64,000 bases of DNA from an uncultured Alphaproteobacteria bacterium. GTDB lineage: Bacteria; Pseudomonadota; Alphaproteobacteria; GCA-2731375. Below, in pieces: positions 37,553 through 46,862 of this stretch (positions within the stretch are counted from its first letter, which is position 1; the number at the start of each line of letters is the position of its first letter). The notes under the pieces were generated by a model, which worked only from the letters and a program-made list of their open reading frames with translations, had not been told where the DNA came from and did no database searches. The DNA is taken from contig CATOSZ010000003.1 of NCBI GenBank assembly GCA_951812805.1, forward strand, positions 1,752,557-1,816,556. Direction: 5' to 3'. The position numbers and the translations under genes are program-made.

Positions 37553-38898
37553 TCGGCAGCCAGGCTTGGCGTCGCCAGCCAGGCGTCGAGATCGCGGAGC
37601 GCGCGGGCCGACATCGCCGGCTTGCGCTCGCGCTTCGCCACCCGGCCGTCCAGCGGCGGGAACAGGCCGAAGTTAACGTTCATCGGCTGGAAGCTGTCCG
37701 CCTGGGCGCCCCCGGTGATGTGGCGGAGCAGGGCGCCGAGCGCCGTGGTCGGCGGCGGCGGCCGCGGGGTTTCGTCCCGCCGCTCGGCGGCGGCGAAGCG
37801 CCCGGCGAGCAGACCGATCGCCGCGCTCTCGACATAGCCTTCGACCCCGGTGATCTGGCCGGCGAAGCGCAGGCGCGGGTCGGCGCGCAGGCGGCAGGTC
37901 GCGTCGAGCACCTTAGGGCTGTTGAGGAAGGTGTTGCGGTGTATGCCGCCGAGGCGCGCGAACTGCGCCCCTTCGAGACCGGGAATGGTGCGGAACAGCT
38001 GTGACTGCGCGCCGTGCCGCAGCTTGGTCTGGAAGCCGACGATGTTGTAGAGGGTGCCGAGCGCGTTGTCCTGGCGCAGCTGCACGACGGCGTGCGGTTT
38101 GACGTCGGGGGCATGGGGGTTGGTCAGTCCGACCGGCTTCATCGGTCCGAAGCGCAGCGTTTCCGGCCCCCGCTCGGCCATCACCTCGATCGGCAGGCAG
38201 CCTTCGAAATAGGGGGTATCGCGCTCCCAATCCTTGAATTCCGTGACCTCGCCCGCCAGCAGGCCGGCGATGAAGGCCCCGTAGTCGTCGCGCGACATCG
38301 GACAGTTGACGTAGTCGCGTCCGTCCCCCTCCGGCCCCACCTTGTCGTAGCGCGATTGGAACCAGGCCTTGGAGAAATCGATCGAGTCCTTGTGCACGAT
38401 CGGCGCGATCGCGTCGAAGAAGGCGAGCGCATCCTCGCCCGTCAGCGTGCGGATGGCATTCGCGAGGGCGTCGGAGGTCAGCGGCCCGGTGGCGACGATG
38501 ACTTTGTCCCAGTCCTCGGGCGGTGGGCCGGTGACTTCTTCGCGGACGATTTCGATCAGCGGCTCGGCGGTGAGCGCGGCGGTGACCGCGGCCGAAAAGG
38601 CGTCGCGGTCGACCGCCAGCGCCCCGCCGGCCGGCACCTTGTTGGCGTCGCCCGCCGCCAGGACGAGGGAGCCGGCGCGCCGCATTTCCTCGTGCAGCAG
38701 GCCGACGGCGTTGCGCGCCGCATCGTCGGAGCGGAAGGAGTTGGAGCAGACCAGCTCTGCCAACCCCTCGCCCTGGTGCGCGTCGGTGCCGCGGGTCGGG
38801 CGCATCTCGTGCAGCACCACGGGCACGCCGGCGCGCGCCGCCTGCCAGGCCGCTTCGGAGCCGGCCAAGCCACCGCCGATGATATGTATGGGCTGCAT
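37549..38898 (-). CDS. trmFO: Methylenetetrahydrofolate-tRNA-(uracil-54-C5)-methyltransferase
   Basis: 449 residues. Makes ribothymidine at position 54 of tRNA using methylene-THF and FADH2. Landmarks are [44 protein letters not shown] (with the catalytic Cys), [11 protein letters not shown] and NVNFGLFPP. The ATG at 38898 ([10 protein letters not shown]) was chosen; an ATG 21 bases upstream would add MAGRAAR. Together with thyX this is a second flavin/folate methylase in the window. Confidence 0.95.
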   Translation of the reverse strand: MQPIHIIGGGLAGSEAAWQAARAGVPVVLHEMRPTRGTDAHQGEGLAELVCSNSFRSDDAARNAVGLLHEEMRRAGSLVLAAGDANKVPAGGALAVDRDAFSAAVTAALTAEPLIEIVREEVTGPPPEDWDKVIVATGPLTSDALANAIRTLTGEDALAFFDAIAPIVHKDSIDFSKAWFQSRYDKVGPEGDGRDYVNCPMSRDDYGAFIAGLLAGEVTEFKDWERDTPYFEGCLPIEVMAERGPETLRFGPMKPVGLTNPHAPDVKPHAVVQLRQDNALGTLYNIVGFQTKLRHGAQSQLFRTIPGLEGAQFARLGGIHRNTFLNSPKVLDATCRLRADPRLRFAGQITGVEGYVESAAIGLLAGRFAAAERRDETPRPPPPTTALGALLRHITGGAQADSFQPMNVNFGLFPPLDGRVAKRERKPAMSARALRDLDAWLATPSLAAE

Positions 38899-38963
38899 TC
38901 TCGCCGCTCTCCCCGCCATGGTCGTCGGACTTCTTAGGGCCCGTCGGCGGGGCGGCGCAAGCG

Positions 38964-40064
38964 TTATGCGCCGTTGGTCCCGTCTTCCAGGTGGCGGGGC
39001 AGGAAGAGATCGACCCGGGTACCGGCGCCGGGGGCCGAGCGGACGGTGATGTGTCCACCCGATTGCTTCACGAAACCATAGACCATGGAGAGGCCGAGAC
39101 CGCTGCCCTTTCCGGCCGGCTTGGTCGTGAAGAAGGGCTCGAAGATCCGTTCGCCCATGTCTTCCGAGATTCCGCCGCCGTCGTCGCCGACGGAGAGGCG
39201 CACGAAGTCCTGGTCGTCGGTCCGGGTATCTCCTGTCTCGACCTCGCCCACAAGATCGTCGGGCAGCCGGGGCGCATTGGCGAGCGTGATCTCGATCCGC
39301 CCACCGCTTTCCATGGCGTCGCGGGCATTGTTCGCAAGGTTGAGCAGTGCCTGTTCGAGCTGTGCGGCATCGACGGTACAGCGCCAGAGGTCGGGCGCCG
39401 CCGCGACGCTGATTTCGATATCCTCACCGATGCCGGGGCGCATGAACTCGACCATGTCGCCGACCAGCGAGGCCGCGTCGTGCGGCGCCAGGATCAGATT
39501 CTGTCGCCGGGCGAAGGCCAGCAGCCGATGGGTCAGGCTCGCGCCGCGACGGACGGCATTGCGTGCCGGCGTCACGAACTGGGAAAGCTCGCTTCCGTCC
39601 GGCAGGGCGCGATCGAGCAATGCCAGATTGCCCTGAATGATCGCCAGAAGATTGTTGAAGTCATGCGCGATGCCGCCGGTCAGCTGGCCGATCGCTTCCA
39701 TTTTCTGGGCCTGTTGCAGCTGCGAGGCGAGCGCCTTCTGCTCGCTGACGTCGAGCGCCATACCGAAACAGCCGATGACCGCGCCGTTCTCGATATGCGG
39801 CGCGAAGGTGATCGAAACGTCGCGCGTCTCGCCGTCGGGATAGCTCAGATGCTCTTCGATATGGACGATCTCGCCGGTGAAGGCGCGTTCGATACAGGCG
39901 AGCAGGGTGTCGAAGGTCTCCGGCAAATGAAACTCGCCGAGTTTGCGGCCGATCAGATCTTGCACGGGCGTGACGAGCCATGCGGCCGCCGTCTCGTTGG
40001 CGAAGCGGACGATGCGGTCGGGATCGGTATAGACGGCGAGGAAAGGCAGGTTGTCGGTCACTAG
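38964..40064 (-). pseudogene. Histidine kinase, C-terminal part (interrupted by IS1182)
   Basis: C-terminal 365 residues of a sensor kinase: one PAS domain (NLPFLAVYTDPDRIVRFANE...), the HisKA phosphoacceptor helix with GGIAHDFNNLLA, then the HATPase domain with N box [11 protein letters not shown]1 DDGGGISED and G2 [11 protein letters not shown]. The reading frame is cut at the CTAG duplication 40061-40064. Joining it to 41609 through a single CTAG gives ...QLRL-VTDNLPF... in frame. As it stands, an ATG inside the IS end (40085) could start a truncated kinase, but no ribosome site precedes it. No receiver domain or response regulator gene is adjacent. Confidence 0.9.
40061..40064. repeat. 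CTAG target duplication, IS1182 copy 1, left
   Basis: CTAG adjoining the element's left end; matched by CTAG at 41609-41612. One copy is enough to restore the kinase frame. Confidence 0.85.
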
Positions 40065-41608
40065 CAGCCTGTCGGACTCGGGCATGCAAGGATTGGTAAA
40101 ATTGGCTTGGCGGGCGTCGATGTCATGGATTTACCCCCATGAAGTTGCGAACGCGGGTTGGCCCGCCCGTTCAGGCGTGGCTGAGGACGAACATCCGCTT
40201 GATGTTCCAGGAGAGCGTGGCCAAGGTCCATTCCCCCTTCGCCTTGTCGAGGCCGCGCAGGCTGAACTGACGCAAGCCCATCACCGATTTGATGATGCCG
40301 AACACCGGCTCCGGCGTCTGCTTGCGAAGCGCGTAGAGCGCCCGGCCCTCGGGTGTGGCCAGGCGATGGCACATCGCCTCGAGCGGCGTCGGATCCTCGG
40401 GCGCTGGCGGCGCCTCGGCGAAGCGGTCCCGCCAGGAAAGATGGTGGTGCTCCCGGCCGAGCGCGATCAGCGGCGCGATCTCCGCTTCCCCGCAGGCCTC
40501 GACGTTGGCCTGGCTGAAGTAGCCGCTGTCCGCCAACAGGGTCTCGACCTCGCCAAGCCCGTCCGGCAGGCCGGCGAGTGCTTCGAGCGTCGGTTCGATC
40601 TGCTGCTTGTCGTTCGCCGCCTGCACCACGTCGGCGCTGACCACCAGCAGGCTGCCGGCGGCCACCGCAGCCTGGGCGTTGTAGCACTGCTCGAAGCCGC
40701 CGCCGGCCACCGGCATGATGCGCGAGTCCGGGTCCGTCAGGTTGACCTGGTCCTTCGCCCGTGGCCCCGGCTCCGGCGGCTTCGGTGGCCGCCCGCCCGG
40801 CTTGCGGCCGGTCCGCGTTTCCTTCGCCTCGCGGGCTGCCAGCTTCTCTTCGTACTCCGCCTGCTCCCGCGCATGACGCTCGGCCGCCCGCGCCTCGATC
40901 TCCGCCTTCGCCGCGGCGATCGCCGCCAGCCGGTCCTCGCGCCGTGCCAGCTCCTCCGGCACGCTCATGCCGTCGGGAACCTCGGACCGGTCCGCCGCTT
41001 CCGCCAACGCCATCAACTCCGCCACCTCGGCCCGCAGCCGGGCTTCGATCTCGCCCGCACGCTGCCACGACAGGGCGCTGTGCCGGCTCGCGTCGGCATG
41101 GATCTTCGTCCCGTCCAGCGCCACCGTGCCCAGTTGCAGCATGCCGGCCTGCCGCGCCAGCAGCAGAACCTGCACGAACAGCCCCTCGATCAGCGGCAGG
41201 AAGCGACGGCGGAACGTGGCGATCGTGTCGTGGTCGGGGTGGTCGTTTGCCGCGATGAAGCGGAAGGCCACCGAATCATAGCTCGCCCGCTCCAGCTTCC
41301 GGCTGGAATGCACCCCCGTCGCGTAGCCGTAGATCAGCAGGCCCAGCAGGACGCTCGGGTGATGCGCCGCCGAGCCCGAACCACGATAGGCCTTCACGAA
41401 CGCAGAGAGATCCAGCTGCTCCAGCACATCGACCACGAAGCGCGCCAGATGACGATCAGGCAGCCATTCGTCCACCGAAGGCGGCAGAAGATAGCTGGTC
41501 TCCCGGTCAACCTGTCGAAAGTTGCTCATCACAAAATCACCGCGCAGGAGAGAATCAGACCGTGACAGTGAATCTCATCTCGAAACTCGGCTCAAGTCCG
41601 ACAGGCTG
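40065..41608 (-). mobile_element. IS1182-family insertion sequence, copy 1 (1544 bp)
   Basis: Ends are perfect 14-bp inverted repeats CAGCCTGTCGGACT (40065-40078 and complement at 41595-41608), with partial match further in. It carries one transposase gene and is flanked by CTAG duplications. The second copy at 60559-62102 has the same length and orientation; the only difference I found is A at 40100 against G at 60594. Confidence 0.93.
40171..41532 (-). CDS. IS1182-family transposase, copy 1
   Basis: 453 residues. N-terminal IS1182 pattern (VDEWLPDRHLARFVVDVLEQLDLSAF...), then DDE catalytic residues: Asp in ALDGTKIHADAS, Asp in LLADSGYFSQAN and Glu in PEPVFGIIKSVMGLRQF. A charged coiled-coil insertion (LAAIAAAKAEIEARAAERHA...) separates the first two. 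The gene is intact and its protein is identical to that of copy 2, so the element is probably recently active. Confidence 0.93.
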   Translation of the reverse strand: MMSNFRQVDRETSYLLPPSVDEWLPDRHLARFVVDVLEQLDLSAFVKAYRGSGSAAHHPSVLLGLLIYGYATGVHSSRKLERASYDSVAFRFIAANDHPDHDTIATFRRRFLPLIEGLFVQVLLLARQAGMLQLGTVALDGTKIHADASRHSALSWQRAGEIEARLRAEVAELMALAEAADRSEVPDGMSVPEELARREDRLAAIAAAKAEIEARAAERHAREQAEYEEKLAAREAKETRTGRKPGGRPPKPPEPGPRAKDQVNLTDPDSRIMPVAGGGFEQCYNAQAAVAAGSLLVVSADVVQAANDKQQIEPTLEALAGLPDGLGEVETLLADSGYFSQANVEACGEAEIAPLIALGREHHHLSWRDRFAEAPPAPEDPTPLEAMCHRLATPEGRALYALRKQTPEPVFGIIKSVMGLRQFSLRGLDKAKGEWTLATLSWNIKRMFVLSHA

Positions 41609-41612
41609 CTAG
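41609..41612. repeat. CTAG target duplication, IS1182 copy 1, right
   Basis: CTAG directly after the right inverted repeat, identical to 40061-40064. Confidence 0.85.
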
Positions 41613-43016
41613 GCGAAGCTGGTCGCGGCTGTTGCGCAGGGCGTCTTCCGCCCGGCCGCGTTCGGCGATCTCGGCGCGCAGCTGCGCATTGCTTTGCCGG
41701 ACCTCCGCCGTGCGGCGCTCCACGCGGCGCTCCAGCATTTCATGGCTGGCGACCAGCTCGGCCTCGATCCATTTGCGCTCGGTGATGTCGATCGAGATGG
41801 TGACCAGGGAGCCGTCGGGAAGCGGTTGCTCATGCGCGAGCCGCCAGCTGTCGTCGTGCCAGCGCACTTCGAAGCGCGAGCCCGGATTGCGCCGGCGCTC
41901 GAGGCGTTCGGCGATGAAGTCGGCCTCGCGGCCCGCGGCGTCGGGGAACAGGCCGCGGGCGACGGAGGTCCTGAGGAACGGCTCGAACTCGAGCCCGGGC
42001 TGCAACAGGTCGGCCACCGGTCCGTTGATGCGACGGAACTCCTCGTTGCAGATCACCAGGCGGCCCTCGCCGTCCCACAGCGCCAGGGCTTCCGTCAGGC
42101 CCTGGATCGCGTTGACCAGCCGGTTCCGCGCTTCGTGTTCGGCCTCGAGGGCGTGGACCTGCTCGGTTATGTCGCGCCCGACGCCCCGGTATCCGATGAA
42201 GGCGCCGTCATCGTCATGCAGTGCGTTACCACTGATCGAAAGGACCGCCGACTGCCCGTTCGTGCGCCGGACCTCGAGGCGATGATCGCGAAAGTCTTTC
42301 CGGCGTCCAAGGACGATGTCGGTTCGGCGTTTCTCCGAGGCCGTACGTCCGAGTTTCGGAGACTCGTCACGGGTCTTGCCGAGGGAGAGGTGCGGCGAAT
42401 AGCCCGTCAGCGCCTCGAACTGCTCCGAGAGATAGGTGTATCGCAACGATCCGTCCATCTCCCAGGCCCAGTCGGAGGCGGCGTCGAGATAGGCGCGCAG
42501 TCGCGACTGGGTCGCCAGCAGTTCCGCCTCGCGGGTTTTCAATTCCGTGATGTCGATGCGCACCGCGACGGTGCAGTCGTCCGCGGTCTTTTGCTCGTAG
42601 ACCTTGAGCCAGCGGCCATCCGCCGTCCGCTGCTCGATCGCCTGGCCGGGGTGGCGAAAGGCGTGCAGCCGCTCCCCGATCCAGTCCTCCTCGCGTCCCA
42701 ACGCCTCGGGATGCTGACCGCGCCCGACGGCCCCGCGCAAGACCGTTTCGAACGTTACGCCTGGTGTCAGCAAGTCGGCGACCGCTGGGTGCAGGGCGCG
42801 ATAGACGTCGTTGCAAATGACGAGGCGTTCGCAATCGTCATAGAGCGCGATGCCCTCGCTCAGGGCGGAGAGGGCGTCGACGAAGCGGTCCTCGTCGAGG
42901 CGCCGAGCCCCGCTGCCGGCTGCCTGGCGGGCCTCCAGCTCGCGGACGCGCCGCCGCAAGCGGGCGAGCTCGGCTTGCCCGTCGTCGGCCTCCACTCTCG
43001 CCCATGCGCTGCTCAT
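41609..43016 (-). pseudogene. Histidine kinase, N-terminal sensor part (interrupted by IS1182)
   Basis: N-terminal 469 codons of the split kinase. A short coiled coil (AELARLRRRVRELEARQAA) precedes three PAS domains: DALSALSEGIALYDDCERLVICND..., YLDAASDWAWEMDGSLRYTYLSEQF... (with a PAC segment) and NAIQGLTEALALWDGEGRLVICNEEF.... The first and third are alike and look duplicated. A helix HEMLERRVERRTAEVRQSNAQLRAEI leads to the break. No membrane segment is visible, so the sensor is cytoplasmic. Start taken as ATG 43016; a TTG at 43121 lies in the upstream regulatory region. The fragment now ends four codons into the IS. Confidence 0.9.
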
Positions 43017-43099
43017 GACCACCCCCGCACCGCCGGTCCGGCGCGTCGCGCTCCTTGTCCAACGGTCCACATCATCGGTTAAGGTTTTCACATCTTTGG

Positions 43100-43115
43100 T
43101 TAACCGTTCGTTAAC
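43100..43115. promoter_or_regulatory. CtrA-type binding site between the kinase and TrpF-like genes
   Basis: TTAACCGTTCGTTAAC, a full TTAA-N7-TTAAC site, 84 bases upstream of the kinase start and 17 bases upstream of the TrpF-like start. A further TTAA lies 17 bases to the left. Confidence 0.5.
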
Positions 43116-43132
43116 GCGCAAGGAGGGATGTC

Positions 43133-43798
43133 GTGGCGCCCTATATCAAGATCTGCTGCATCGCCTCCGGCACCGAGGCCAGGCGGGCGATCGAGGCCGG
43201 AGCCGACGGTATAGGCCTGGTCTCCTGGATGCCGAGCGGCCCGGGCGTCATCGGGGACGAGATCATCCGCACCATCGCCGCCGAGGTCGCCGGCCGGGCC
43301 GATACCTTCCTGTTGACCAGCCGCACGACGGCGGACGCGATCCTCGAACAGCTGGACGACTGCCGGCCGAGCGCGGTGCAACTGGTCGACCGGGTAGCGC
43401 CCGGCACCCACGCGGCGATCCGGGCGCGGATGCCGACGGTCCGCATCGTTCAGGTATTGCACGTGAACGGACCGGACAGCGTCGACGAGGCCCGCGATCT
43501 CGCCGGCCGGGTCGACATGATCTTGTTGGATTCGGGAAAGCCCGACCTCGCCACGAAGGAGCTCGGCGGCACCGGCCGGACGCACGACTGGGAGATTAGC
43601 CGGCGCATCGTCGCCGCGGCCGACTGTCCGGTGCTGCTGGCGGGCGGGCTGAACGCCGGGAACGTCGCCGACGGATTGGCGAAGGTCGCAAGCCATGGCG
43701 TCGACGTCTGCAGTGGCGTGCGGCGGGCGGGCGCGCTCGACCCGACGCGCCTAGAGGCCTTCGTCGCCGCGGCCCGGGGGGCGGTTATTTCGTCGTGA
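43133..43798 (+). CDS. Phosphoribosylanthranilate isomerase-like (TrpF-fold) protein
   Basis: 221-residue TIM barrel. IKICCIASGTEARRAIEAGAD retains the active-site Cys of TrpF (KxCG in the family, KICC here), LLDSGKPD holds the general-acid Asp, and LAGGLNAGNVADGL and DVCSGV fit the phosphate-binding loops. The FxxxSPR loop of true TrpF is replaced by SWMPSGPGVIGDE. No other trp gene is nearby, so it may be a TrpF paralogue with another substrate. Start is GTG at 43133 after AAGGAGGG. Its 3' end overlaps the convergent nucleotidase gene by 14 bp. Confidence 0.75.
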   Translation: MAPYIKICCIASGTEARRAIEAGADGIGLVSWMPSGPGVIGDEIIRTIAAEVAGRADTFLLTSRTTADAILEQLDDCRPSAVQLVDRVAPGTHAAIRARMPTVRIVQVLHVNGPDSVDEARDLAGRVDMILLDSGKPDLATKELGGTGRTHDWEISRRIVAAADCPVLLAGGLNAGNVADGLAKVASHGVDVCSGVRRAGALDPTRLEAFVAAARGAVISS

Positions 43799-45302
43799 TC
43801 CGCCCTTCGACCGCCGGCGCGATGGTGCCCTTGGCGGCAATATAGTCCATCACCGCCGTCGCCATCAGCGTGCCGCCGGCCGCGTCGATCAGCGTCTTCG
43901 CCTCCTTCAGCACGCCGTAGCCGTCGCCGCCGCCGGCGATGTAGTCGTTGGTCGCGACCTTGTAGGTTTTCGCCGCGTCGACCGGCTGGCCGGCGACCGT
44001 CGCCGCGACGATACGGGCGCCCTTCTCCGCAGCGGGATCATAGGTAAAGCGCATGCCGGAGACATGGGGGAAGCGGCCGGCGCCGTCCTCGACCCGGCCG
44101 ACGCCGGTCTCCAGGGTTTCCAGCAGCTGTGCGCCGGTCAACTCCAGCAGCACGACGGTATTGCCGAACGGCAGCTCCGTCAGCACGTCCTTGCGGGTGA
44201 GGACCGTGCCCGCGTCGTAGGTCCGGTTGCCCCGGATGCCGCCGCCGTTGGCCAGGCCGATGTCCGCACCGACGCTGGCCCGGATCGCGTCGGCGATCAG
44301 GTTGGCGAGATTGCTCTCGCGCCCCCGCACGGTCGAGCGCTGGCTGTCGAGCACGACGCTCGTCGTGCCGACGGGCACCGCGAGTTTCTCGTCGAGCGCC
44401 GACTCGTGCCGGGCCACCAGGGCGGCGATTTCCGGGTCCGGCGTCACACCGCTGGTGGAGATGAAGCGCCACTCGGGCGCCATCGAAACCTTGATGCCGC
44501 GCCGTCCCTTCTTCTTTTCGATTTTCAGGTCGGCGACGGCGAGATAGTGCGCGTCGTAGCCCGCTTTGAGGATCAGCGTGCCGCCTTCATAGAGGCTGAT
44601 CGGATCGTGATCGTGGCCGCCGAGGATGACGTGGATGCCGCGCACCCGTTTGGCCAGCGCCCGGTCGGCCGCGAGGTCGAGATGGGTAAGCGCGACGATC
44701 AGGTCCGCCCCCGCCGCCTTCAGGGATTCGACGGCCTTCAACGCCGTTTCCTCGGGTGAGGTGAAGGTGACGCCCGCGCCGGGACTGGAAAGATGCGTCG
44801 TCTCGGCCGTCAGCAGGGAGAACAGGCCGACCTTCAATTCACCCACCTGGCGGATCATCGTCGAGTCCGCGCCGCCGAAGGGCTTGCCGTCGGGGCCGAG
44901 CGTGTTGGTCGCGAGCCAGGTGAACTCCGACGCGGCCATGTGGCGGGTGATGACCTCGTCGCCGAAATCGAACTCGTGATTGCCGAGGCCGGCGGCGTCG
45001 AGGCCGATGGCGTTCATCAGCTCGATCATCTGCGCGCCCTTGGTCAGGCCCGACATCACCGAGGGCGAAATCAGGTCGCCGCCGAGGGTGGTGAGGTGAT
45101 GGCTCGCCCGTGCGCGCTCCCGGCGCAGCAGGGTCATCAGCTCCGCCATGCCGCCCTTGCCGCGTTTGGGCGAGATCTCGTAGACGTCGTTGATGTGCAG
45201 CAGCGTCAATTCGGCCTTCTGCGCCAGCGCGCCGAGCGGTGCGAGCAGCAAGGCCAGGGCGACGATGGCCGCCGCGCGCCAGCGGGGTGCGGAATACGTC
45301 AT
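43785..45302 (-). CDS. Exported 5'-nucleotidase / metallophosphatase
   Basis: 505 residues with signal peptide (AAIVALALLLAPLGALA). Two-domain UshA-like enzyme: metal motifs LLHINDVYE, GGDLISPS, GLGNHEFDFG and ILGGHDHDP in the N-terminal half, substrate-binding domain with RGRESNLANLIADAIR, LANGGGIRGN and YIAGGGDGYG in the C-terminal half. It should hydrolyse extracytoplasmic nucleotides. Start at 45302 gives a normal signal peptide after a GGGAGGGG site. Confidence 0.92.
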   Translation of the reverse strand: MTYSAPRWRAAAIVALALLLAPLGALAQKAELTLLHINDVYEISPKRGKGGMAELMTLLRRERARASHHLTTLGGDLISPSVMSGLTKGAQMIELMNAIGLDAAGLGNHEFDFGDEVITRHMAASEFTWLATNTLGPDGKPFGGADSTMIRQVGELKVGLFSLLTAETTHLSSPGAGVTFTSPEETALKAVESLKAAGADLIVALTHLDLAADRALAKRVRGIHVILGGHDHDPISLYEGGTLILKAGYDAHYLAVADLKIEKKKGRRGIKVSMAPEWRFISTSGVTPDPEIAALVARHESALDEKLAVPVGTTSVVLDSQRSTVRGRESNLANLIADAIRASVGADIGLANGGGIRGNRTYDAGTVLTRKDVLTELPFGNTVVLLELTGAQLLETLETGVGRVEDGAGRFPHVSGMRFTYDPAAEKGARIVAATVAGQPVDAAKTYKVATNDYIAGGGDGYGVLKEAKTLIDAAGGTLMATAVMDYIAAKGTIAPAVEGRITTK

Positions 45303-45357
45303 GAGGTAGCCCCTCCCATTGGTGATTGTCTGCGCCATGTTACGTCGCGCCGCGCCG

Positions 45358-45873
45358 TCAATCACGTCCTATCGTCCGGCTGCGCCGCTCCAGCAGCACG
45401 ACGTCGCGCCATTGCCCCGTCATCGGGCCATGGGACATTCGGCCCGGACGCTCGCGGACGCCGAGGCGCCGGAAGCCGAAGCTTTCATGCAGGGCGAGGG
45501 AGCCGACGTTCTCCGGGAAGATGCCGGCCTGCAGCGTCCATACGCCCGCCGCCTCCGAGGCGGCGACCAGCCGGTGGAGCAGGGCCCGGCCGACGCCCCG
45601 GCCCCGCGCCCGGGCGGCGATGTAGATCATCACCTCGGCGCAGCCGGCATAGACCGGTCGGGACGAGACCGGGGAGAGGACAGCCCAGCCGAGGACCTCG
45701 ACGCCGTCGGCGGCGACGAAGCGGCAATCGGGCCGGCGCGCCCGGTTCCAGTCGGCCCACTCCGGCGCCGCCGTCTCGAAGGTCGCGTGGCCGGTCGCGA
45801 TACCCTCGCCATAGATCTCCAGTACCGCGTCGGCGTCGCCCGCCGTCATTTCCCGGATTTCAAGGCTCACCAT
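45358..45873 (-). CDS. GNAT family N-acetyltransferase (phosphinothricin acetyltransferase-like)
   Basis: 171 residues. EIREMTAGDADAVLEIYGEGIATGHATFET is the typical PAT/MddA start and the acetyl-CoA loop is ARGRGVGRALLHRLV. Members acetylate phosphinothricin or methionine sulfoximine-like amines. Start at 45873; further upstream the frame is antisense to the next gene. It lies 55 bp upstream of the nucleotidase gene on the same strand. Confidence 0.88.
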   Translation of the reverse strand: MVSLEIREMTAGDADAVLEIYGEGIATGHATFETAAPEWADWNRARRPDCRFVAADGVEVLGWAVLSPVSSRPVYAGCAEVMIYIAARARGRGVGRALLHRLVAASEAAGVWTLQAGIFPENVGSLALHESFGFRRLGVRERPGRMSHGPMTGQWRDVVLLERRSRTIGRD

Positions 45874-45981
45874 GGTTTCCCGCTCCCGCGTCGTGACCGC
45901 GATGCTTGGGCTTTCCCGCTTTCGGTGCAAGTGGTATTTGCCGTCGTGGGAAAGCGAGACGAGAAGAAGGAACGACACGCA

Positions 45982-46770
45982 ATGGATTTCAAGAGCCTGA
46001 CTTTCGACGTGGCCGACGGTGTCGCCAAGATCACCATGAACCGGCCCGACAGCTTCAATGTGCTGAACCTGGCGATGGCGCAGGAGTTGTCCGAGGCCTC
46101 GATCCTGTGCGGCGAAGATCCGCAAATCCGCGCCGCGGTCCTGACCGGGGCCGGCAAGGCGTTTTCCGGCGGCGGCGACATCAACGAATTCGCCTCGGTG
46201 GCCGACGACCTGCCGGCCCATACCAAGCGGATGACCGTGCACTTCCACGGCGCCGTCTCGCGCTTCGCCTACATGGATGCGCCGCTGATCACGGCGGTGA
46301 ACGGGGCGGCCGGCGGCGGCGGGATGAGCATCGCCGTCATGGGCGATCTGGTCTACGCGGCGCGCTCGGCCCGCTTCACGCTCGCCTATACCCGCATCGG
46401 CCTGACGCCGGACGGCAGCTCGACCTACTACCTGCCGCGCATCATCGGGGTGCGGCGGACGATGGAGCTGGCGCTGACCAACCGGACCCTGAGCGCGGAC
46501 GAAGCCTGCGATTGGGGCATCGTCAACAAGGTGGTCGACGACGGCACGGTGGTCGACGAGGCGATGGCCCTGGCGCGTGAGCTGGCGGCCGGCCCGACGG
46601 GCGCCTATGGCGGCGTCAAGAAGCTACTGGTGAGCAGTCTGAACGACAGCCTGGAAGGCCAGATGGAGCGTGAGGCGCGCCACATCGCGCGCCGTGCGGC
46701 GGGCCCGGACGTCGCCGAGGGCATCAAGTCCTTCCGGGAGAAGCGCCGGCCCGACTTCGTCGGCAATTGA
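45982..46770 (+). CDS. Enoyl-CoA hydratase/isomerase, PaaG-like
   Basis: 262 residues. Oxyanion segment GKAFSGGGDINEF and catalytic segment YTRIGLTPDGSSTYYLPRIIG, with Asp in the PaaG place and no hydratase Glu pair. Likely an isomerase of a CoA thioester. AAGGA precedes the ATG at 45982. It is oriented towards metA (92 bp) but has no evident functional link. Confidence 0.87.
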   Translation: MDFKSLTFDVADGVAKITMNRPDSFNVLNLAMAQELSEASILCGEDPQIRAAVLTGAGKAFSGGGDINEFASVADDLPAHTKRMTVHFHGAVSRFAYMDAPLITAVNGAAGGGGMSIAVMGDLVYAARSARFTLAYTRIGLTPDGSSTYYLPRIIGVRRTMELALTNRTLSADEACDWGIVNKVVDDGTVVDEAMALARELAAGPTGAYGGVKKLLVSSLNDSLEGQMEREARHIARRAAGPDVAEGIKSFREKRRPDFVGN

Positions 46771-46862
46771 CGCGGCCCCGTGCCGGCCTACATGTTTCGT
46801 TCAGACACAGTTCCCCTCTCCCGGCGCCGCGGCCGGCGGGAGCGCGCGGAGGCGATTGAGAT

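Noticed and set aside
40065-40085. Translation of the kinase C-terminal part from an ATG inside the IS end
   Set aside because: In frame but with no ribosome-binding sequence; kept only as a possibility in the pseudogene entry.
43017-43121. Extension of the kinase to the TTG at 43121
   Set aside because: Would translate the TTAA-rich regulatory region; ATG at 43016 has a purine-rich site and precedes the coiled-coil start.
46771-46862. SAM-II type riboswitch before metA
   Set aside because: None of the expected pseudoknot sequence could be found in the 92-bp leader.
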